From Brachionus manjavacas (taxonomy: Eukaryota > Rotifera > Eurotatoria > Ploima > Brachionidae): a DNA stretch of 64,000 nt. Where the stretch lies: positions 310,001-374,000 of the forward strand of contig JAHQIY010000023.1 of NCBI GenBank assembly GCA_019054805.1. The letters are read 5' to 3'. Position 1 is the stretch's first letter. The number at the start of each line of letters is the position of its first letter. Under the pieces are notes generated by a model, which searched no databases, was not told the DNA's origin, and saw nothing but the letters and a program-made list of their open reading frames with translations. Positions 54,354 to 64,000 of the stretch are shown in pieces. A program made the position numbers and the translations under genes.

Positions 54354-55748
54354 TAAGTTAAATAAAATTTTGCTGCGACCACAAAATGATCCGAAGAATA
54401 ATTTTTATTTGGAATAGATAAATGTTTGCACTCATTCTCATTAAATAGTTCAAGTCTTGCCATGAGGTGCAATTTATTGGATTGTTGGACGAATTCTCTT
54501 TCAAAATCGGACTTGCATTCTGAGTGAAAAAAAATAAAATCAACCGATTTGCGAAAATCTCTTATGCATGTGGTGATTTCAGCAACACCTTTCTCGTTTT
54601 TATGAGGATAGGCCGATTCAAAATCAAAACTATGGGAAATGATGTCTGTGCCAAAAGAACTTACTCTAATTGCTTGATTTAAATTATTTTTGTCAAGTAA
54701 TAATCTTAAATTTCGTGAATCAACTACTGGTTTGAATTGTGACTGATCTGATATACCTAGCCTCTCTGGGATGAGACATTTACCTATCGGGATGTAATTC
54801 TTAAAGTCTAACTTTTGACCGCTTAAATCAGCTCTATTTAACAACTTATAATTTTCCAGCTGAGCTTTGGTTAAAAACTCATAGATTTTCGAGTCATTTG
54901 AAAAATTAAAATCCCCGCACAAAATTATCGGATGATATTCGGTTACCAACTGATTTTGGATAATTGAAGATTTTTTGAAAGCAGTCCGATCAATGTTGGC
55001 CAACAGTAACTGTAATTGAGCCATCTTTGAATCGCCTCTTTTTGGGTTGTACAATATGTGCGTGGTAGCAACACAGAGGAGCTTAGGCTCATTGTGTAGA
55101 TTGGAACATGAAGATTTGAATTTCAGTAATAATATTATTCCTACATTTTCTCTAGAAATTAAATTAAATCTAAAATCAAGATTGATAATAGAAATCTTTA
55201 AATTGTTACTTGCTTAGAATTTCGACTCCTGGAACAAAATAATCTACATTGACATGTTTCTCCAAATCGAAAAAGTTTTTTTTAAAGGCAATGCAACAGC
55301 CGTCAACTTTTTGACTACCACGCTTGTGGTAAACACTCAGATAGCCCATTTTGAGTAATTTTTCTCTAAAAAAGCTCTCATATTCTTGTTCTTCCATTTC
55401 TTGAAAACAAAATATCTAATTTTTAAGAATCAGAAAATTTCTCAATTAGTGTTTCTATTGAATGTTTACATGAGCATTAAGTCTCTTCATTTCTTTCAAG
55501 ATGTTTCTTCGACGATATTGCCAGTCAAGATAAGACTTGTCTATATTTTCATATAGATAGAAATTGTCTTCCAATAGTTTGGGTGACAGAAGATTGTACG
55601 AGGCGATTTTGAATTGAATTAGTGAAGCATTATTTTTTTTGATCCTTTCTTTTTGAGATTCAATTAAAGTTGATTTCCATTTTCTTTTTGAAATTTTGGA
55701 CTGTTCCTCGTCCGATTTTTTTTCGTAATAGTACACCGGTTGTTGCAT
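54353..55748 (-). CDS. Angel/CCR4-family endonuclease-exonuclease-phosphatase protein, three exons
   Basis: Exon 1 is 55,748-55,470, exon 2 is 55,415-55,210 and exon 3 is 55,151-54,353. Introns are 54 and 58 bp, both GT..AG, and the joined frame is 427 codons plus stop. The ATG follows an in-frame TAA directly. A basic N-terminus precedes the EEP domain: FKIASYNLLSPKLLEDN (catalytic Asn), HIFCFQEM across the first intron (metal-binding Glu), KVDGCCIAFKK, ENVGIILLL across the second, VATTHILYNPKRGD, ILCGDFNFSND (Asp/Asn), KSVDFIF and SSDHFVVAAKF (Asp-His). All expected active-site residues are present. ANGEL proteins are cytoplasmic or organellar RNA-processing EEP enzymes (2',3'-cyclic phosphatase or deadenylase-like). 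This is the only apparently intact single-copy host gene in the window. Confidence 0.9.
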
Positions 55749-55878
55749 TTAGCCAAAACTTTGATAGCTGATGGTGAGCTTATAGTCTCGATGTTTATTC
55801 AAAATTGTCTCTGTTTTATTAGTTCTAGTAGATTTAATTTATTAATTCTAGTTTGTTTAATAAGGAGACCATTTTTTA

Positions 55879-55966
55879 AAACAATGTGGTGTCAATTTTG
55901 GTTTATTTTACAATCAGAAAATTTAGAGAAAGTCTACTAAGACTTAAAAAATGATAAAAATAAAAA
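55879..55966 (+). repeat. About 88-bp dispersed repeat, copy 1
   Basis: Shares attttggtttattttacaat, agaaaattta and cttaaaaaatgataaaaata with 57,132-57,218, at roughly 85% identity by eye. It lies about 130 bp upstream of the Angel-like gene start, in its presumed promoter region. Confidence 0.65.
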
Positions 55967-56317
55967 ACTTTTTAAATTACGAATAAATTTCTAATTTTCT
56001 TGAAATAATTAAAACATAATAATCAAAAATAATTTACATAGTAATAAAAAATGTCTTGTTTTTAACATTTTTTCAGATGTCACATGATCTTCTTTAAAAG
56101 CATATTTTTTATATTCATCTGAATTTTTGAAAATCTAAATATTTTATTTTATTAAAGTTAATTTTATTTAAATTAAAAGAAATTTAATATTTTTAAATGC
56201 CATTCAAAATAAAAACTTAAAACTTCATTAAAACATATTTTTTTAAAGTGATCGGAAAAATAAAATATAAATTTTTTTCTACTGAAGAGCAAAACAAAAA
56301 ATAAAAACAATTTAAGT

Positions 56318-56581
56318 CAGAATCGTTAAAAGTCAAAGTCGACTTTGACTTTGACTTCAAATAATTTTTAAGTCTTTGACTTGAGTGGACTCAAGTCTTA
56401 ACTTCTGGACTTAATTATTTTCAGGCTATAACATTAGACCTCATCATTCTATATTAGCACCAAATTACAGAAAATTAACAATGATAAAATTTAATTTAAA
56501 AACATTGAAATTCGAGAACTAAATTTTATTTAAAACAAAAATTTTTAGTCCAGACTTGACTTTGACTTTTGACCAACTCTG
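56318..56581. mobile_element. Second hAT-like MITE, 264 bp
   Basis: Begins CAGAATCGTTAAAAGTCAAA and ends with the complement of CAGAGTTGGTCAAAAGTCAA, i.e. CAG termini and about 24-bp imperfect inverted repeats. The inside has the same aagtc/gactt pentamer enrichment as the MITE at 53,939. The flanking 8-mers (atttaagt, aatttctt) do not match cleanly, so the target duplication has decayed or the ends are off by a few bases. Confidence 0.55.
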
Positions 56582-57131
56582 AATTTCTTACACATTGCTC
56601 TTTCAATCATCTCACAAATCGGTAGATTTATTTTTGTTTATTTTCGTTGCAAAATCTAGTCTGAGATTTTTTTCTATCAATGTCTGTTAATGGTGAATTG
56701 GTAACACGTTTTCTGCAAAAGATGGGGATAAGGATTTGCCTGAGGGACATCAATTCATTGCACTTTCAGAAGGATTAACGCGAAGATTAACTAATAATTC
56801 AATCAAATATTTTTTCTTATTTTTTTAAAAAAAAACTAAATTTTGCACTTTTACCCATGAGAGCTAGGAAGAAGGCCTAACACATTCTGACCTAAAAAAT
56901 AAATTTGAGCAAGCTTTTTTATAAAGAAATTAACTTAATTCGTAACAAAATAATTGATTATTTTCGTAAAAAAATAAACAATTTTCAAACTGGAGGGTTT
57001 AAACGAAGGCTATTGCCATTCGCACGAACCTGTGGTTTACTCACAACCATAAATAATGTGCTGTGGGTGCTTAAAAGAACCCTTCGACCTTTTTCTTAAT
57101 TTAAAAGCTTAAAAGCAGGGATTTTTTTTAA

Positions 57132-57218
57132 ACAATGAAGTATAAATTTTGGTTTATTTTACAATTAGAAAATTTACAGAAAGCTTACTATGACTTAAAA
57201 AATGATAAAAATAAAATA
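57132..57218 (+). repeat. About 88-bp dispersed repeat, copy 2
   Basis: Diverged direct copy of 55,879-55,966. Confidence 0.65.
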
Positions 57219-60200
57219 ATAACAATAATTCGAAAATTCGAAATCCTTTCAATTATGTGCTGTGCCGAACCAATGCAAGTTTTTTATCGGCTCATCAAAT
57301 AAAGCAAATAATAGTTAGAAGCAACAGTCAAACAATTCAAGTCTAAACAAAAGATCTTAGAAAAAATTGTAAAAATAATTTAGAGCTTTCCTTTATAAAA
57401 ATTGCATTTTTTTATCTTAATAAAGCAGATTGAATGAAAAGTTTTTATATTTGCTATACTTTTTCAAAAGAATTAATGTGATAAATATTTTTTATGAAAT
57501 TTGTTTTAATTAAAAATGTTACTTTAAATTTTAAATAAAAAGAGATTTTATTTCAAAAGCAAAAGAAGCTTTGGTGCGTTAAAGTTTTTTTCTTTTTTAA
57601 TTTTTCAATATTTATAAATTTTTTTATTATGTTAAAAATTATATTTTTTGTCAAACATATTCTTGTTACGACCCAAGTCTTGACACGTCTCTACTTACTA
57701 TTTAGTTTAGTTATGAGATCTGTAGCTAAAGCAAGAGCTTTTTCGACATATTTTTGATTTTGCCATCTGTTAAAAATAGTTTTTTTCCTGTTCCCTAATT
57801 TGTATTTTATATTTATTGAGTCTTTTTTATTAGTATTTCTTTTAAATTTAACAATTAGTTAAGAAATAACAAATATTCACAAAAAACGATCGTTTTTCAA
57901 ATATTCTTAATAGAAGCAAATAAAGACGAATTCTTCTAAATATTTAATATTTGTTATAAAATTATTGGTATATACTTTAAATTTAAAAGTTGTAAGACGA
58001 GGACCTGAAACAGATCATTTCGTAACTCCAAATTTCATCTTTATTAGTTTATATAATTCGAGGTTTAAAGGAAGCGTTTGAGTTTTATTTTCAAAATAAT
58101 TCGAAAGAAGAATTATCAAAACCAATATAAAAAATTTTTTTAAATAATAAATTCGAATTTTTTTCATCAATTTTTTTCTACAATCAATAAATAAAAAAAC
58201 AGCTGTTAAATTTCTTTCTTTAGCTTTATAAAATTCACTTAAGTCTGATATTTAAATAATTTTAGTGTGAATCTAAATGAAACAAGGAATAAAAACTTTT
58301 TAAAATAAAAACCAAACATTCTTACATGTTTGATGTAATTTATTTGATTTAGATGTAACAAGATTGCAAAAGTAACTCCAATTTATTTTTAAAAAAAAGT
58401 AAATCTTAAACATCGCACTAATTTCTTGCTTTATCAAAATTGTAAGAAAATTTTTATTAAATTTTTTTAAAAGTTTAGTTCTTACAAGATAAAAAAGTAT
58501 AAAAACCGCAAATAAAATCCAAAAATATTTAAAAAATTAAGCTTGTTGATAGTAAAGATACATTACAGACTCTCTAAAATTAGATAAGAACTCGAACTCC
58601 CAAAGAATTTAAAGCTAATTGTGTAAATTAGTGTTTTATGATTGAAATATCAAGTTTCTCTTGCTGATTAAAGTAAGATAAGAAGAGAAAAGAAATAATT
58701 AATGAATTCGAAAACAGAATAAAACAATTGACCATAAATCAAATTATTGAAGCTTAAAAATAAATATTGATCAAAATGATAAAAAATCCTTTTGTTAATC
58801 TTATTTTCAGATCTTTAGTTTTAAATCTAAGAAAAGGACAGTGATCAGTAAAATACGCAATCCAATTGAGCATTCAATATTTATTATCAAAAAATATTTT
58901 GATCAGTTTTGAAACCAACTTTGCGGATAAATCGAGATTTTCTTTTAAAAAAATATTTAATGGTTATTTAATCTTCTAGACTCAATGAAAATAAAATAAA
59001 AATGATAAAAAATTTAAAACAAGGTTTTTTAGTGCCCCATTTAGATTTTGTTTAGTTTAATAAACTTTGGTAGTTATTGTTTTTTTTTATTTGTTTTTCT
59101 GTGACGAAATAAAGCTCCCTCAGCAAAGTCATTCAGTGTTTTTTCTCTCAATTTTTTTTTATATTTTCAAAATTCAAAAAAACATCAATCGAATTACTTG
59201 CTCCAAGCTTTCACATCGATAAACATTATCTTATAGAGTTTTATTAAATTTAATTAGGAAAAAAATAATCTTAACTTTTTATGTAAATTTTGTGAATTTA
59301 AATTCTTTTTTATCTAAATATTTTTATATTCAAATTAGTAGTTGTTGTAGCTACTGCGATTTAGCTTTAAATTTTCTTTTTCTTTTTTTTAATACCTTTT
59401 TCTAAACCCCTTTTTTACAAAAAAGAAGGCTATTCTGATGACCTCTGGGTTTTCCCCTCAATTATGTATTGAATAAATAAAAAAATAGGAAAAAAATTGA
59501 TTTATCAAAAATCAAAATGAAATAAAATTAATTCTTAGTGAAGACCTCAAAGAAAAAAATCTTTTAAGGCATTAAGCTGAAGTTTAGAATAAAACAAATA
59601 ACTAAAAAAACATTATTTCTAGAAGTCCAAAAGTGATTTTGTAAATTGTATCAGCAGATAATGATTTAATGTACTACCTAATCACAGCTTCTTTAATTCA
59701 ATCTGCACATTCATTTTCGTATATTTTAATGTGTGCATTTTTTAGAAATTTTGCAGAGGTCAGAATTAGGTGGCACATTTAATTATCAACTGAAATAGTT
59801 TAGAGAGCCATTTTTAGACTTCTGGAAAAAAAATTTGAGTTTTTTTATTTTTATTTTTTCTAAAATTCAGTAATTTATGTCGTATGATATTATGCGATCA
59901 ATCATTTTTATAAAAACTCTAAAAACTCTTTGCTTCTTTTTCAAAATGATTGTACACTGTGTTGCAAACTAGAAAAAAATTATAAAAAATTTTTTTTTTA
60001 TTTTTCATTTTAATGAAATTTCATTCTTAATCTCTGATTTACAAAAATTTTTTCATAATGTTTTTGTATTTTTTTGAAAAAAAAATTTTTTCCCCTAATC
60101 CCTTTTTTTTATTATTTTTATAAATTTAAAAAAATTAATAATAGATTGACAGCTTTTTTGCATTCGATTTTTAGTGAATGATAGTGTTGTTTAGAAATTT

Positions 60201-63200
60201 CAGAATAATTTTACTCATTAATCTTAATGTAATTTAAAAATGAAATGAAAGATAAAAAATTTAAATTAATTATATATCAAATTTAATTTAAAAAAAATCA
60301 TTTAGTCAATTTTTTTGTGACAAGTTTTACTTCTTTTAACTTGTCATACAAAAAACTAACTAAATCATTAATTAAAAATTAATTTCCTACTAATCTTTTA
60401 TCAATGATTACTAGAATGCTTTAGTCTTATAGACCAAAAGCAATAAAATATTTTACTTAAAATAAATCTATTCAATTTTTCCATTCTTAAGTAAAAAACC
60501 CATGAGCATAAATATAACCTTTTAATTAATTGGAACAAAATCTATATAAAAAATTTTAAATCTTTTTTTATAATTTAATAAAAATTCTATATAAACTTTT
60601 TCAATTTATTATTTTTGATTAAATTTTCAAAAAGTCACCAAAATTTATTTTTCATTTTTGATTTATTATAATGAAAAAATTTTTATTGATAAAAAACACT
60701 AGGTATATGTTTTCAGGATCTAAAAACAGTTTTAAATAGTTATTTGTTTATTGTCCCAGTAAGAAATATTATTACTGATAATTCTTGTATTTCGTAATTC
60801 ATTCTTTATTTAAAAAAGATGATTAAATCAATAATTCAAGTTGATAAATTATTCAAATTTATGATGTAAATACAACTGCCATTTATTAATATTCCACAAA
60901 GACGATTTTAAAATTTACAATAATATAAAATTTTTAGATTTTTTCTCACTCAAATTTGGGTCACCAAGCATCAGGTTTCTATTTTTTTTATAATTTCTAA
61001 GCATAATTGAATAAATACTTTAAATGAAACAACTTAAATAAGCAATAACAAGATTATAAAATCTCAAATCTTAAGCAACTCTTCATGATATTTTATAAGG
61101 AAAAAATTCCCGTTAATTGCGATTCATTTAAAAAATATCATAATTTTAAGAAAAAATCGATTTTCTTTTATTTTTAAACATAATCAATTAGATTTGCATA
61201 AATTTTGCTTCTATCACTCTTGATTTTTTTAGTACAGACCAAGAAAATGAGTAAAAAGCAAAAAAAAACTGAGAATTAGTCTTGGGGTTCATTTAATCAC
61301 TTTTTTAAAATTATTTGGCTTCAGAGAAACTAAAATTAACCAGATATTCTTGAACAATGCAATCAAATTTATTAGGCAAACAGATCTTTTGATAAAAGCA
61401 AAAAATTTTGAAGCAAGTAGATTATTCAAGATTGGAAAGTTGATTAAGTAGTGTCCTGTTAATAGATTTGTTATTTGTTAGATTAATAATTTTTTATTTT
61501 AAAAAATCAAAGCTGCAAATATTTTCATCAATAAATAAGATAAATTAATTTTAAGATTGATGTTCGCATTTAGAACTTTGATCGAATTAAAGATTTTGTC
61601 TGAATTGAAGTTATTTAAAAAAAACTATGGATTAAAATAAACTAGTGGAATTTTTATTTAATTTTCAATTAATCTCTTTACGAGTTATTTTTTCAATTCA
61701 AAAATTAAAAGCTAATTAATTTTAAAAAGAGTTTAATACTAATTCTGTTAATAAAATTTCGATGGAGAATATTTAGAAATCTAGGCTTAGAATAACAAGG
61801 CATTAAGTTTCTAAAAAGCTTGAATCTAATAAAAAATATTTGAATATTAGCTTATGAAAAAATTTCTATAAGAATTTGTAAAATCGTCATGGTTTTATTT
61901 TTCATATTTTAAAATAAGCTTCAGGATGCTTAGAATTAAACTGGTGGAATTTTAATTTGCTATTATATGGTTACAATAAATAATTTTTCTTGGAATTAAA
62001 ATTCACTAAGACTTTTTAAGATATCGAAATTAAATTTGTATATCAACAAATATGACTGACGACGACACAATAACAATCGTAAACAAAATTTTAAAAGTTG
62101 ATTTTCAATTTTTTCAGAAATCAACTTGATTCAGTTAGAGTTTAAAATTGGGAAAAATCTTATTTTTATAAAAAAACTTTTAAGCTAAGATAAAAACGAA
62201 GATTTGAACAAAATCATTTATTAGGAATCAAACGCTTTTGTGTACTTTTCTAATTATATAATCCTCATTCTTTTCGTTCAATTCAGTTGAAGATATTTTA
62301 ATTGCTTGTTCTTCCAACTTCTTGTTAGTTTTTTGTAAATTTTTATTTATAACAAAATATTTGGGGCTGAAAACCCTTAAAAGCTCTTTTTTGTTGTTGG
62401 CTAGGAGTTGTTTTCTTTAACTGTTAGACTTTTTGTAATCAATTTTAAGCCATGTGTGTGTAAATAGTTCAGTTAAGTAATGTGTAAATAATAAATTCCT
62501 TTTAAATTAAATTTTTCATTGATCACTAATTCGTTTTAAAAAATTCTTAGAGTAAGCAGTTTTTAATTTGTTTCCTATTATTCATATTATTTTATTTCGC
62601 CTAAGATACAACAAAAAATTCGCTTTTCAATGTAGAAAAAGCTCATTTTCCTAATGCTACAGTAAATTATTTGATAAGAGTGTTTTTTGTTCTTCCATTG
62701 ATAATATTAAAAAATCATTATATTTATTGATTTTTTAGCAAGAAAACTTGGTTTTTAATGAAAACTATGTGTTTAATGTAAGCCGCTCAAATAAGATAAT
62801 TTTAATTATGAATTGTGAGAGTCGTCGTCGTCTAAAAACTTGGTTCATTTGCTAGCTGTTTTGTTTGGAGTTACTTTGAATTTGACAAACAAAAAAGACA
62901 TGATTAAATGAGATATGTGTGTTGGAAAATAGAAGCTTTGATGAAAAAAAAAAAACCCAATAAAAGTCCTAATTTGCATATTCTTTGGTTATTTTTCAGT
63001 TTTCAATATTCGAATCATATCTGTATGATTTATTTAGAAATTCAATAATTAATTTCGAATTAGTCGAAAATTAAAATTGTAAATTTTGAATTAGTACCAC
63101 TGCTTCATTTATTAAAATGACATTTTAGATTTTAAGACAATGCCCAGTAGAAAACTTTGGTATAAAATATGTCATCTTGATTCACAAAATGGAGCCATTT

Positions 63201-64000
63201 TGTTAGTTTTTGAACATTCTGAAATGTTTTCACATGCGAACGTATGAGGCCAAATATTTTCTACTCAATGAATAATAATATTCTGAATGGAAAATCAATA
63301 TTTATTGATTTTATTTATTTTATTTCTAAAACAAAGTGATACTTGAAAACAAAATGATGATTTAAATTTCTAAAGCTTTAATTTAGTCGAATAAAAAATA
63401 TTGATAGAAAGAAACTATTTCTGAAAAGATAAATTGTAAATAGTTATTCATTTTTTGTTTTGTTTATCTGATCATTTTTCCCCTACAAACAAAGTTGTCA
63501 AAATAACGTAAGTGCTGCATTTTTCTGGCTCGTCGCTGAACAAAAGAGTAATTTAGTTTTATTCTAACCCACAGCTCATTAAAACCGGCACTAGCACACG
63601 TCAACTGTAAATTTTCGATTCGTTCAGCTAACCCATTTCAATTTAAAAATTTTAAGTTTTTCGTCCAGAAAAAAAAATTTAATTGTAGTGAAAAAAATTT
63701 TTTTTTAATTTCCATGAACTTGATTTAATTAGTGCCAGTAGATAGAGCTACTTATAAAAAAAATTTATATTCAATTTAGTTTTTTTTTCTATTTTACATT
63801 TCTAAAAATAATTTTAACAAATTTTAACATGCTTAAGTATTGAGTTTTAATGAGACAACGTAATTTCAAAATTTAAAAAAAGTTAAATAGAAAAAAAAGA
63901 ACCTGCCATTTGGATTTGAAGAAAAAATTAAAAATTTAAATAATGTTCTGATTTTCGATCAAGATTAAATAATTTATCTTAATTTTTTGACACATCCTTT
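57219..64000. other. A/T-rich noncoding DNA
   Basis: Read in both strands. There are only short random open frames, long homopolymer and A/T-simple stretches, and no recognisable protein motif, tRNA, rRNA or transposon. A hidden gene of small exons cannot be excluded. Confidence 0.6.

Noticed and set aside
56905..57099. 64-codon plus-strand frame
   Set aside because: No conserved motif; composition and context indistinguishable from neighbouring noncoding DNA.

Overview
This window is a piece of a nuclear genome from a very A/T-rich invertebrate-type eukaryote. The evidence is one spliced host gene with 54- and 58-bp introns, several metazoan-type transposable-element families, and A/T-dominated intergenic DNA. 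A rotifer-like or other compact-intron invertebrate would fit, but the sequence does not fix the species. Nearly all of positions 1-54,000 is transposon or transposon-derived repeat.

Positions 1,862-19,912 hold the main feature: a head-to-tail array of a Penelope-like retroelement (PLE) on the minus strand. It has four full units (periods 4,249, 4,252, 4,233 and 4,252 bp) and a 5'-truncated fifth unit at the transcriptionally upstream end. Each unit reads 5'-hammerhead ribozyme motif, ORF1 (about 522 aa, coiled-coil/nucleocapsid-like), ORF2 (reverse transcriptase, Cys-rich linker, GIY-YIG nuclease)-3'. The units are nearly identical. Even so, all full units share a TAA in the ORF2 frame where a related element has a Leu codon, and their RT appears to lack the motif A catalytic segment. 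The array therefore looks like a very recent amplification of an already RT-defective, ribozyme-bearing element. Unit 3 (10,363-14,595) is the only unit in which the rest of both frames is open.

The array sits inside an older mosaic (1-1,861 and 19,913-37,790). This is built from duplicated 4-7 kb blocks carrying a decayed plus-strand relative of the same PLE with its own degenerate hammerhead-like motifs, and a minus-strand exon for a membrane protein with three 33-bp repeats. The mosaic also contains a 1.15-kb inverted repeat (23,273-24,427 / 25,049-26,205), a Ty3/gypsy RT-RNase H fragment and LINE scraps.

Positions 39,914-46,315 form a distinctly more G/C-rich block bounded by a 19-22 bp direct repeat. 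It contains a plus-strand LINE (endonuclease plus RT, ending in an ACT microsatellite) fused head-to-head to a minus-strand gypsy pol relic and a broken RING-finger ORF. From 46,660 to 53,765 there are decayed cut-and-paste transposases (a DDE fragment; an EnSpm/CACTA-like gene with 35- and 55-bp introns), a 77-bp direct repeat, a diverged copy of the membrane-protein exon, a foldback element and another LINE relic.

Positions 53,939-57,220 contain the one convincing host gene, an Angel/CCR4-family endonuclease-exonuclease-phosphatase protein (three exons, minus strand, 427 aa). It is flanked by two short hAT-type MITEs, the first with a perfect 8-bp target duplication. I could support no gene in the last 6.8 kb.
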